Assembly: GCA_022563285.1 (NCBI GenBank)
Contig: JADFNQ010000064.1
Span: 1-7,146 of the forward strand
Direction of reading: 5' to 3'
Length of the DNA: 7,146 nt
Source: Chloroflexota bacterium
GTDB taxonomy: Bacteria > Chloroflexota > Dehalococcoidia > SM23-28-2 > RBG-16-64-32
The position numbers and the translations under genes are program-made. The notes beneath the pieces were generated by a model. The model saw only the letters and a program-made list of their open reading frames with translations. It did no database searches and was not told where the DNA came from. Positions 1 to 5,941 of the stretch are shown piece by piece (positions within the stretch are counted from its first letter, which is position 1; each line of letters begins with the position of its first letter).

Positions 1-65
1 CCTATCGCAGTCGCTACCGGCGGTGGCTTCGTGCTGGTCAGATGACGGATGGGAGTGAACGCTGA
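1..65 (+). other. Probable 3' end of an upstream gene, frame unresolved
   Basis: All three + frames are open from the left edge to a nearby stop: frame 1 ends with TGA at 43-45, frame 2 with TGA at 56-58 and frame 3 with TGA at 63-65. Frame 1 reads PIAVATGGGFVLVR, which would suit the end of a transmembrane helix and has mostly G or C in third positions. Frame 3 reads as a basic, hydrophilic tail. The piece is too short to choose a frame or name a product. The closeness to the following heme A synthase gene suggests co-transcription, but that is an inference. Confidence 0.25.
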
Positions 66-130
66 AAGCTATTACCTCGGCGGCGTCCGGTGAACGGGGC
101 GTTGCCGCCTGGCTGAGCCGTCTCCGTCTC

Positions 131-1051
131 GTGCTCGATATCCGCTACTTGGCTTTGCTTTGCGTCATCGTCACCTACGCCCTCATCATCCTGGGCGGCA
201 CGGTGAGAGTGACGGATTCCGGTCTGGCCTGCCCTGACTGGCCCCGCTGCCAGGGTCAGTGGATACCTACCCTGGAGGGCCATGTCCTCATCGAGTACTC
301 ACATCGGCTCGCCGCGGCGAGCGTAGGGCTGATAATCCTGGGCACGGCGATCGTGGCCTGGCTGTGGTACCGCGAGAATCGCTTCGTTGTGGCCGGCAGC
401 ACTATCGCGGTCGTGCTGGTCACCGTGCAAGCGTTGGTGGGAGGCGTGACCGTCAATTTGGAGCTGCCGGACACCATAGTCGCCCTCCACCTGGCGATCG
501 CCCTGGTCATCCTGGCGGTACTCGTCGCCACGGCCATCGCCGCCTTCCGGCAGGGGCGCCTTCCTCTCTCGGATGCCTCTGCATTCGAGGGCGCGGGACC
601 GGTTGGCGCCGTCCCCGGCCTGGCCGCGGTGACCGCCCTGGCTACGTTCGGGCTGATTCTGATCGGCTCTTATGTGGCGAACAGCGGCGCCGCCCTGGTC
701 TATCCGGATTGGCCCCTGTTCGACGGCAGGCTGGTGTCCGCCGGCGGCCGGCTGGCCGATCTCCATTGGGCTCACCGGATGATGGCGGTCATTGTGGGGC
801 TGCTGGTGCTGGGGCTGGCGGTGCAGACGTGGCGGCAGGGGCGGCGGCCGGCTCTCATTGCGGCGATGGGTTGCGCCCTGGTACTGTATGTGGCTGAGGT
901 GTTAGTGGGCGCCAGCAACATCTGGTTCGAACTGGCCACCTCAGTGCGTATCGTTCACCTGGCGTTAGCCTCGGCGCTGTGGGTGGCGCTGGTGTTCACC
1001 GCAGTCTGGGCGTACGCTGAGCGCACTGGAGCGTCAGGGGAAATAAGGTAG
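131..1051 (+). CDS. ctaA: Heme A synthase (COX15/CtaA family)
   Basis: This integral membrane enzyme oxidises the C8 methyl group of heme O to a formyl group, giving heme A for the oxidase encoded downstream. The protein has about eight hydrophobic segments (near residues 6-24, 62-80, 87-108, 114-137, 163-186, 215-234, 241-262 and 272-295). All four family histidines are visible: H58 (EYSHR), H120 (ALHLA), H215 (HWAHR) and H276 (IVHLA). The first outer loop has the GLACPDWPRC motif with C34 and C40, the family's cysteine pair. The second half repeats the motif as VYPDWPLFDG without cysteines, reflecting the family's internal duplication. The GTG at 131 gives a normal N-terminus but has no clear ribosome-binding site. 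The frame stays open back to a TGA at 56-58, and a CTG at 62 lies 6 bases after GGGAG (51-55), so the true start may be upstream. The stop is one base from the ctaB start, so the two genes are surely co-transcribed. Confidence 0.93.
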   Translation: MLDIRYLALLCVIVTYALIILGGTVRVTDSGLACPDWPRCQGQWIPTLEGHVLIEYSHRLAAASVGLIILGTAIVAWLWYRENRFVVAGSTIAVVLVTVQALVGGVTVNLELPDTIVALHLAIALVILAVLVATAIAAFRQGRLPLSDASAFEGAGPVGAVPGLAAVTALATFGLILIGSYVANSGAALVYPDWPLFDGRLVSAGGRLADLHWAHRMMAVIVGLLVLGLAVQTWRQGRRPALIAAMGCALVLYVAEVLVGASNIWFELATSVRIVHLALASALWVALVFTAVWAYAERTGASGEIR

Positions 1052-1052
1052 A

Positions 1053-1955
1053 ATGCAAGGCGCTATCGCAGGGCGGAGGGTTCGTGGCCTGCGTGAGGCC
1101 GTCTTAGCTTACCTGAGCCTTACCAAGCCGCGCATCATTTTACTCCTGCTTATCGCCACGGTTCCCGCTATGATCCTGGCGGAGGGCGGCTGGCCCTCGC
1201 CCTGGCTGATACTGGTGACCGTGGCCGGAGGCACACTCGTTGCCGGCGGCGCGAACGCCATGAACTGCTACTTCGACCGCGACATCGATGGTGTGATGCT
1301 GCGGACGCAGGGCCGGCCGCTCCCCTCGGGTCAGATAGAGCCGGAGAGGGCGGCCGTGTTCGGCATCCTCCTTGGGGGCATCGGGTTCGTGACGCTGGAG
1401 GCGTTCGCCAATCTGCTGGCCGCGTCCCTCACGCTTGGCGCCTTCGCCTTCTACATTGTGGTTTACACGCTGATTCTCAAGCGAACGACGTCTCTGAACA
1501 TCGTCATCGGCGGCGCTGCGGGGGCGATGCCGCCCGTGGTTGGCTGGGCGGCCGTCAGCGGTGAGGTAGGGCTGCCGGCGTTGGTGTTGTTCGGGATAGT
1601 TGTGCTGTGGACGCCGCCTCACTTCTGGGCCCTGGCCCTGAACCACGAGAGCGACTACAAACGGGCCGGCATTCCCATGCTGCCGGTGGTGCTGGGGCGG
1701 GAGGAGACGAAGCGCCACATCCTGCTCCACAGCCTGGCGTTGGTGGCCGTCTCCCTCCTCTTACCCGTTGCCGGCGCCACCGGAGTTATCTATCTGAGCG
1801 CGGCCATCGTCCTGGGCGGGCTGTTCCTCTTCTACGCCTTCCGCCTCTGGCTCAGCACGTCCACCAGGGCCGCCACTGACCTGTTCCGCTATTCGATTAT
1901 CTATCTGGCCCTGCTGTTCGTGGCCGTCGCGGTGGACGGGCTCGCCGGGGCCTAG
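1053..1955 (+). CDS. ctaB: Protoheme IX farnesyltransferase (heme O synthase, COX10/CtaB)
   Basis: This UbiA-family membrane prenyltransferase attaches a farnesyl group to heme B to make heme O, the substrate of CtaA next door. The N-terminal part has the family signature YLSLTKPRI (residues 20-28). The first prenyl-diphosphate/Mg motif is N71-x3-D75-x3-D79 (NCYFDRDID), followed by TQGRPLPSG (85-93). Further conserved blocks are LKRTTSLNIVIGG (142-154), WTPPHFW (186-192) and DYKRAGIPMLPVV (201-213), which holds the second Asp-rich loop. About nine hydrophobic segments are present, and 300 residues is the usual length. The ATG at 1053 follows the ctaA stop by one base, with an AAGG element at 1045-1048 inside the end of ctaA. 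This spacing suggests translational coupling. Nothing in the sequence looks truncated or unusual. Confidence 0.95.
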   Translation: MQGAIAGRRVRGLREAVLAYLSLTKPRIILLLLIATVPAMILAEGGWPSPWLILVTVAGGTLVAGGANAMNCYFDRDIDGVMLRTQGRPLPSGQIEPERAAVFGILLGGIGFVTLEAFANLLAASLTLGAFAFYIVVYTLILKRTTSLNIVIGGAAGAMPPVVGWAAVSGEVGLPALVLFGIVVLWTPPHFWALALNHESDYKRAGIPMLPVVLGREETKRHILLHSLALVAVSLLLPVAGATGVIYLSAAIVLGGLFLFYAFRLWLSTSTRAATDLFRYSIIYLALLFVAVAVDGLAGA

Positions 1956-1998
1956 TGAAGAATGATGCCCGCAGGCGGATGCGAAAGGGAGGGTGCGG

Positions 1999-2055
1999 AT
2001 GAGAACGGCTCGCGTTGACTTGGGCACGTGTGTGGCACATCATAATCGGATGTAG
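1999..2055 (+). CDS. Possible 18-codon leader peptide before ctaC
   Basis: An ATG at 1999 opens an 18-codon frame (MRTARVDLGTCVAHHNRM) ending at TAG 2053-2055. It is preceded at a 5-base spacing by AAAGGGAGGG, as strong a ribosome-binding site as any in the window. A GC hairpin starts 5 bases after its stop and ctaC starts 57 bases after it, which is the layout of a leader peptide. The peptide includes Cys and two adjacent His, which could tie it to metal or heme supply, but that is speculation. I do not recognise the peptide, and such a short ORF can arise by chance. A second overlapping 18-codon frame (1962-2018) lacks a comparable ribosome-binding site. Confidence 0.25.
   Translation: MRTARVDLGTCVAHHNRM
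2015..2046 (+). promoter_or_regulatory. Weak sigma-70-like promoter candidate for ctaC
   Basis: TTGACT at 2015-2020 matches five of six bases of the -35 consensus, and CATAAT at 2041-2046 matches five of six of the -10. The spacer is 20 bases, longer than the preferred 17, which makes the pair doubtful. If it works, transcription would start near 2053 and the hairpin at 2061-2077 would lie in the 5' untranslated region of ctaC. Confidence 0.2.
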
Positions 2056-2060
2056 CTCCT

Positions 2061-2077
2061 GCCGGGCGGGCCCCGGC
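2061..2077 (+). other. GC-rich hairpin upstream of ctaC
   Basis: GCCGGG (2061-2066) pairs perfectly with CCCGGC (2072-2077) around a 5-base loop. An outer TGTA (2051-2054) can pair with TACA (2078-2081), leaving a 6-base bulge. No run of T follows on either strand, so this is not a standard intrinsic terminator. It could be an mRNA processing or stability element, or part of a leader control device. A competing 5-bp hairpin (2037-2041 with 2049-2053) would use some of the same bases. Confidence 0.4.
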
Positions 2078-2102
2078 TACACTGCGATTAAGTTCGCCTA
2101 GT

Positions 2103-2107
2103 TAGGA
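2103..2107 (+). promoter_or_regulatory. Ribosome-binding site of ctaC
   Basis: TAGGA lies 5 bases before the GTG at 2113. This supports that non-ATG start and places the lipoprotein signal peptide directly at the N-terminus. Confidence 0.6.
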
Positions 2108-2112
2108 TATCG

Positions 2113-2970
2113 GTGGGGGTTCAGAGGACTCATCTGCGGCTGGCGGTGACCGCCCTGCTCGTCGCTATTCTCGTGCTGCTGGTGGGTTGTGGTACTGTAG
2201 ACGACCCCCAGAATACGTTCGCGCCGGAGGGCGATGTCGCACGGAAGCAGCGGGACCTTCTCCTCGTGTGGGTCCTGGGGCCGGCGGCGGTCATCCTCGT
2301 CCTGGTGTTTGGCGTCCTGGGTTACAGTCTCATCCGCTTCCGGCGGAAGAGCGATAATGAGCTCCCTAAGCAGGTGCACGGTAATAACCGGCTGGAGATC
2401 GCCTGGACGATCGCGCCCGCGATCCTGCTCCTCATCATCGCTGTCCCGACGATCGACGCCGTGATAGATCTGGGGCGGGGGCCAGCGACTGACGCCCTGC
2501 ACGTCAGGGTTACCGGCCGTCAGTGGCAGTGGGAGTTCGAGTACCTGGACCCCGAGTATGAGGCTGCCGAGGCCAACCTAGAGTGCGTTGCCCCACAATT
2601 GCGTGCTCCGGAGGATGGTGCGGGCCAACCGCTGTGCGTCGTTGGGGAGCTGCATATCCCCGTGGACCGCGAGGTAGGCATCGAGCTCGAGTCTATTGAC
2701 GTGATACATAGCTTTTGGGTTCCCAAGCTGGCCGGCAAGCTGGATAACATTCCGGGGACCACGAACAGGATGTTCTTCAACGCCACCAAGATTGGCTCGT
2801 ATTCCGGGCAGTGCGCCGAGTTCTGCGGGCTGGGGCACGCCGATATGAAGATGATTATCGTCGCCGAGAGCGAGGAAGACTTTCAGGAGTGGGTCACGGA
2901 CCAGCTTGAGGGCGGCGGCGCGGCCCGCTCGCGCACCGGTGAGCCTGATCTAGTCTCGCGCGGAGAGTAG
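2113..2970 (+). CDS. ctaC: Cytochrome c oxidase subunit II (CuA subunit, lipoprotein type)
   Basis: This subunit accepts electrons at its outer-face CuA centre and passes them to heme a of subunit I. The start is GTG with a good ribosome-binding site. Residues 1-26 form a lipoprotein signal ending in LLVGC, so C26 is probably lipidated, as in Bacillus CtaC. Two membrane helices follow (about 50-74 and 98-117), with the usual NNRLEIAWT block between them. The CuA domain has the aromatic patch RQWQWEF (136-142) and a full ligand set: H199 (VIHSFWVP), C234, E236, C238, H242 and M245 (GQCAEFCGLGHADM). There is no CXXCH, so unlike caa3-type subunit II it has no fused cytochrome c. An insertion at about 146-178 between WEFEYLD and ELHIPVDR carries C158 and C175, possibly a disulfide. 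The stop is 3 bases before ctaD. Confidence 0.95.
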   Translation: MGVQRTHLRLAVTALLVAILVLLVGCGTVDDPQNTFAPEGDVARKQRDLLLVWVLGPAAVILVLVFGVLGYSLIRFRRKSDNELPKQVHGNNRLEIAWTIAPAILLLIIAVPTIDAVIDLGRGPATDALHVRVTGRQWQWEFEYLDPEYEAAEANLECVAPQLRAPEDGAGQPLCVVGELHIPVDREVGIELESIDVIHSFWVPKLAGKLDNIPGTTNRMFFNATKIGSYSGQCAEFCGLGHADMKMIIVAESEEDFQEWVTDQLEGGGAARSRTGEPDLVSRGE

Positions 2971-2973
2971 GCG

Positions 2974-4908
2974 ATGGCGAGAGCGATCGAACAGAGGCCA
3001 GGGACGACGATGGTGGAGGCGATGCGCAAGCTCCGCGCGGATGCCGAGTCCTACCAGGGGTGGTGGAGCTGGCTCACCACCGTCGATCACAAGCGCATCG
3101 GCGTCATGTACGGCGTAACCGCCTTCTCCTTCTTCCTCCTGGGCGGCGTTGAGGCGCTGCTGATCCGGCTGCAGCTCTCTACGTCCAACGGCCAAGTGCT
3201 GGACCCCGATGCCTACAACCGCCTGTTCACGATGCACGGCACGACGATGATCTTCCTGGTGGTGATGCCCCTCAGCGCTGCCTTCTTCAACCTCCTGATC
3301 CCGCTGCTGATCGGCGCCCGCGACGTGGCCTTCCCGCGGCTGAACGCCTTCAGCTTCTGGGTGTTCCTGGCTGGCGGCCTGTTCATGAACGCCAGCTTCT
3401 TCACAGGCGGCATATTCCAGGGTAAGCTGGGCGCGCCCGATGCCGGCTGGTTCGGCTACGCACCCCTGAGCCTGGTCTCCACCGGCCAGGGGATAGACTT
3501 CTGGGCCTTTGGCCTGTTGATCCTGGGCATCGCCTCTATGGCGGCCGGGTTCAACTTCATCGTCACTATCTTCAATATGCGAGCGCCGGGGATGACCCTG
3601 CTGCGCATGCCGGTCTTCGTCTGGATGACGCTGGTCACATCCTTCCTCATCATCTTCGCCATGCCGATTATCACCGTCGCCCTGTTCGAGCTCCTATTCG
3701 ACCGTCTGTATGGCGCCAACTTCTTCAACATGGCCGCGGGCGGCAAGCCGTTGCTGTGGCAGCACATGTTCTGGCTGTTCGGCCATCCCGAAGTGTATAT
3801 CTTGATCCTGCCCGCTATGGGGATCGTCTCGGAGGTGCTTCCCACCTTCTCCCGGAAGCCGCTGTTCGGCTACCAGTTCGTGATCTTCTCCGGGCTTGCC
3901 ATCGCCTTCATGAGCTGGGGGGTGTGGGCGCACCACATGTACACCACGGGCCTGGGCACGATAGCGAACTCGGCCTTCGCCGTGTCCACGATGCTGATCG
4001 CCGTGCCCACGGGTATCAAGATATTCAGCTGGATCGCCACGTTGTGGGGCGGCTCAATCAATCTGAAAACGCCGCTGTACTTCTCGGTCGGGTTCATCTC
4101 GATGTTTGTCATCGGCGGGCTGACCGGTGTGATGCACACGGTAGTGCCCTCGGACTACCAGCAGCAGGACACGTACTTCGTGGTGGCGCACTTCCACCAG
4201 GTGCTGTTCGGGGGGGCGATGTTCGGCCTGTTCGCGGGGATCTACTACTGGTTCCCCAAGTTCACAGGACGCCTTCTCCATGAAGGCTGGGGTAAGCTCC
4301 ATTTCTGGCTGATGTTCATCGGGTTCAACCTGACGTTCCAGCCGATGATGATACTGGGGCTGCTGGGGATGCCGCGCCGCATCTACAGCTACGGGAGCGG
4401 GACCGGCTGGGACTTCCTGAACATGCTGGCGACCGCGGGCGCGTTCCTCATCGGCCTGTCCATCCTGGTGTTCATGATCAACGTTGTCGTCAGCCTGCGG
4501 AGAAAGGAGCGGGCTGGGGCCGACCCGTGGGACGGCCGCACCCTGGAGTGGAGCCTGCCTTCGCCGGTGCCGCCGTACAACTTCGCGGAGATCCCCACGG
4601 TGCGGGCTCGGGACGATTTCTGGCACCAGAAGTACGCGGAGGACGAGGAGGGGCGGCCCGTGCCGATCGTGGCGGGCGGGGCCTACCAGGCAGAGGAGGA
4701 AGAAGGAGAGGAGGAAGCCGAAACCGGCCACGGGATACACATGCCCTCGCCCTCATTCTGGCCTCTCATCGCCGCTATCGGCCTTCCGATCATGGCCGCC
4801 GGCTTCATCTACCAGGAGTCTGCTAACCTGCTCCCGATGATCGCTATCGGCGCCGTCATCACCATCGTGGGCATCTACGGCTGGGCGCTGGAGCCGGCAT
4901 CCGAGTGA
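2974..4908 (+). CDS. ctaD: Cytochrome c oxidase subunit I (A-type, with C-terminal helix extension)
   Basis: This is the catalytic subunit, reducing O2 to water at heme a3-CuB and pumping protons. The heme a ligands are H88 (TMHGT) and H408. The heme a3 ligand is H406 (AHFH). The CuB ligands are H271, H320 and H321, with Y275 as the expected His-Tyr cross-link partner. E273 in GHPEVY, D117 and N124 (DVAFPRLN) mark an A1-type D channel. T346 and K349 (PTGIK) mark the K channel. R468-R469 should bind heme propionates. Two positions differ from the usual pattern: Q398 where HDTY is common (Mg-site His) and Q409 in place of Tyr after HFH. After the 12-helix core there is a Glu-rich linker (573-584) and two more helices (about 596-613 and 619-636) beginning with PSPSFWPL, resembling the N-terminal helices of long subunit III proteins. 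The ATG at 2974 has GGAG at 2962-2965, inside the end of ctaC. Confidence 0.97.
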   Translation: MARAIEQRPGTTMVEAMRKLRADAESYQGWWSWLTTVDHKRIGVMYGVTAFSFFLLGGVEALLIRLQLSTSNGQVLDPDAYNRLFTMHGTTMIFLVVMPLSAAFFNLLIPLLIGARDVAFPRLNAFSFWVFLAGGLFMNASFFTGGIFQGKLGAPDAGWFGYAPLSLVSTGQGIDFWAFGLLILGIASMAAGFNFIVTIFNMRAPGMTLLRMPVFVWMTLVTSFLIIFAMPIITVALFELLFDRLYGANFFNMAAGGKPLLWQHMFWLFGHPEVYILILPAMGIVSEVLPTFSRKPLFGYQFVIFSGLAIAFMSWGVWAHHMYTTGLGTIANSAFAVSTMLIAVPTGIKIFSWIATLWGGSINLKTPLYFSVGFISMFVIGGLTGVMHTVVPSDYQQQDTYFVVAHFHQVLFGGAMFGLFAGIYYWFPKFTGRLLHEGWGKLHFWLMFIGFNLTFQPMMILGLLGMPRRIYSYGSGTGWDFLNMLATAGAFLIGLSILVFMINVVVSLRRKERAGADPWDGRTLEWSLPSPVPPYNFAEIPTVRARDDFWHQKYAEDEEGRPVPIVAGGAYQAEEEEGEEEAETGHGIHMPSPSFWPLIAAIGLPIMAAGFIYQESANLLPMIAIGAVITIVGIYGWALEPASE

Positions 4909-4912
4909 GCCA

Positions 4913-4920
4913 GGGAGGAG
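4913..4920 (+). promoter_or_regulatory. Strong ribosome-binding site deciding the ctaE TTG start
   Basis: GGGAGGAG lies 4 bases before TTG at 4925, with its GGGAGG core 6 bases away. No ATG or GTG start lies nearby in that frame; the next ATG is codon 22, inside the first helix. The site is good evidence for TTG initiation. Confidence 0.75.
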
Positions 4921-4924
4921 TGGT

Positions 4925-5515
4925 TTGAGTCACGCGCCCGCGGCCCTAGAGACGACCGCTACCGGCATCGATAACCGGAAGCTGCTGATGTGGCTGTTCC
5001 TGGCCTCGGAGACGCTGCTGTTTGGGTCGCTCATCGCCGCCTATCTGCTGTACCGGGGCCAGAGCGTGGTTGGGCCCTACCCCGAGGAGCTGTTTGACAT
5101 TCCCTTCACCTCCGTTAGCGCTTTCGTGCTGCTGATGAGCAGCGTGACGATGGTGCTGGCGCTGGCGGCGATCCAGCGGGGGGACCAGCGGGGGCTGCGG
5201 ATATGGCTGTTCACCACGGCGCTGCTGGGCATGCTCTTTATCAGCGGGCAGGCGTTCGAGTTCACGGAGTTCAACCGGGAGGGGCTCTCTTTGAGCTCGA
5301 ACCTGTTTGGCACCACCTTCTTCGTGCTCACGGGGTTTCACGGCGCCCACGTGACGGTGGGCGTGCTGGTACTGCTCTCGCTGTTGGTGATGGCGTTAAG
5401 GGGGCGGCTGACGAGGTCCCAGAGCATGAACGTGGAGCTAGTGGGGCTGTACTGGCATTTCGTGGACGTAGTGTGGATCGCCATTTTCACGCTTGTCTAC
5501 TTGATTCAACCCTGA
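4925..5515 (+). CDS. ctaE: Cytochrome c oxidase subunit III (short, five-helix form)
   Basis: This heme-copper oxidase subunit III is an accessory membrane subunit that stabilises subunit I and helps sustain proton uptake. The 196 residues form about five helices (near 21-43, 62-82, 92-112, 128-157 and 172-194). Family landmarks are LASETLLFG with E29 in the first helix, SGQAFEF (107-113), GFHGAHVTVG with H139 and H142, and YWHFVDVVWIAIF with H178 and D181. Mitochondrial-type subunit III is about 260 residues with seven helices. The two missing N-terminal helices appear as the C-terminal extension of subunit I, the arrangement known from Bacillus caa3 oxidase. Translation begins at a TTG backed by a strong ribosome-binding site, 16 bases after the ctaD stop. 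Confidence 0.94.
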   Translation: MSHAPAALETTATGIDNRKLLMWLFLASETLLFGSLIAAYLLYRGQSVVGPYPEELFDIPFTSVSAFVLLMSSVTMVLALAAIQRGDQRGLRIWLFTTALLGMLFISGQAFEFTEFNREGLSLSSNLFGTTFFVLTGFHGAHVTVGVLVLLSLLVMALRGRLTRSQSMNVELVGLYWHFVDVVWIAIFTLVYLIQP

Positions 5516-5534
5516 CGCGAGGAGGAAGCGGCAG

Positions 5535-5885
5535 ATGACGCTGGCAGAGAGCAGGGGGATAAAGAGGCCGCCGGAGCACGAAGCCGACGCCCGGCAGGCC
5601 GGCGGGCGGGCCCATCCCGGCCCGTTGGAGTACACAAGGATCGGTCTGATCCTGGCGGTAATAACGGCGGTTGAGGTTGGCGCATTCTATATGGACATCG
5701 CCCAGTGGGCCCTGGTGAGCATTCTGGTGGTGCTTTCCGCGGTGAAGTTCAGCCTGGTGGTGATGTGGTTCATGCACTTGAGGTTTGACAGCCGGCTGTT
5801 TTCGGGGCTGTTGGTGGGTGGCTTGATGCTGGCGGCGGCTCTGTTCGTTGTGGTGCTGTCCACTCTGGGAGGCGGGTTGACCTGA
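5535..5885 (+). CDS. ctaF: Cytochrome c oxidase subunit IV (prokaryotic COX4/CtaF family)
   Basis: This small accessory subunit belongs to the bacterial COX4_pro type and probably packs beside subunits I and III. It does not bind cofactors. The first 30 residues are charged and Pro/Gly-rich, likely cytoplasmic. Three helices follow (about 33-52, 58-79 and 90-112). The diagnostic stretch is K71-FSLVVMWFMHLRFDSRLF at the end of helix 2, matching the family's AKF...FMHLkfD pattern. Length (116) is normal. The ATG at 5535 is preceded by GAGGAGG (5519-5525), 9 bases away, and the gap from ctaE is 19 bases. Sequence conservation outside the signature is low in this family, so the name rests on the signature, topology and gene position. 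Confidence 0.88.
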   Translation: MTLAESRGIKRPPEHEADARQAGGRAHPGPLEYTRIGLILAVITAVEVGAFYMDIAQWALVSILVVLSAVKFSLVVMWFMHLRFDSRLFSGLLVGGLMLAAALFVVVLSTLGGGLT

Positions 5886-5891
5886 CGTACG

Positions 5892-5905
5892 TGAGGCAGC
5901 CCTCA
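5892..5905 (+). other. Small hairpin in the ctaF-ctaG gap
   Basis: TGAGG and CCTCA form a perfect 5-bp stem around a CAGC loop. An 8-base palindrome, ACGTACGT (5885-5892), abuts it. There is no T-run, so it is unlikely to terminate transcription. It may be chance, or a processing site that sets the amount of ctaG message relative to the structural genes. Confidence 0.2.
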
Positions 5906-5930
5906 GATGGCGGTAGCCCCGTCCCCGGGA

Positions 5931-5936
5931 AAGGAT
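5931..5936 (+). promoter_or_regulatory. Ribosome-binding site of ctaG (TTG start)
   Basis: AAGGAT lies just before the TTG at 5942. An in-frame TAG at 5936-5938, two codons upstream, excludes any longer reading, so the TTG is the earliest possible start. Confidence 0.65.
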
Positions 5937-5941
5937 AGGCT

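Larger units (their letters stand above)
1956..2112 (+). promoter_or_regulatory. Leader region between ctaB and ctaC
   Basis: This 157-base gap is the longest in the cluster; the other gene pairs are 1-56 bases apart. It contains a purine-rich AAAGGGAGGG at 1984-1993, a short ORF just after it, a weak promoter-like pair (2015-2046) and a stable GC hairpin (2061-2077). The ctaC ribosome-binding site follows at 2103-2107. The gap could mark a separate transcription start for the structural subunits or a control point in a long mRNA. The sequence alone does not decide between these. Confidence 0.35.

Noticed and set aside
299..775. Long open frames opposite ctaA (also 1140-1730, 4054-4740 and 6023-6640 opposite the other genes)
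   Set aside because: They lie wholly antisense to well-supported genes, have low-complexity His/Gln/Arg/Pro-rich translations and match no family. Such frames are expected in GC-rich coding DNA.
259..897. Alternative + frame within ctaA (212 codons), and similar ones at 3756-4283 and 4484-4840
   Set aside because: Their translations are Arg/Gly/Pro-rich and lack recognisable motifs, while the overlapping frames carry all the family residues of CtaA and CtaD.
1962..2018. Second 18-codon ORF starting ATGATG right after ctaB
   Set aside because: It has only a weak purine stretch upstream and overlaps the better-supported frame at 1999-2055.
2023..2041. Repeat-like GGCAC...TGTGGCACA as a regulator operator or sigma-54 site
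   Set aside because: The match to CRP/FNR-type half-sites is incomplete and the -12 GC element of a sigma-54 promoter is absent.
2061..2077. Intrinsic terminator between ctaB and ctaC
   Set aside because: The stem is strong, but no T-run follows on either strand, so the standard terminator pattern is not met.
2113..2970. caa3-type subunit II with a fused cytochrome c
   Set aside because: The protein stops shortly after the CuA domain and contains no CXXCH.
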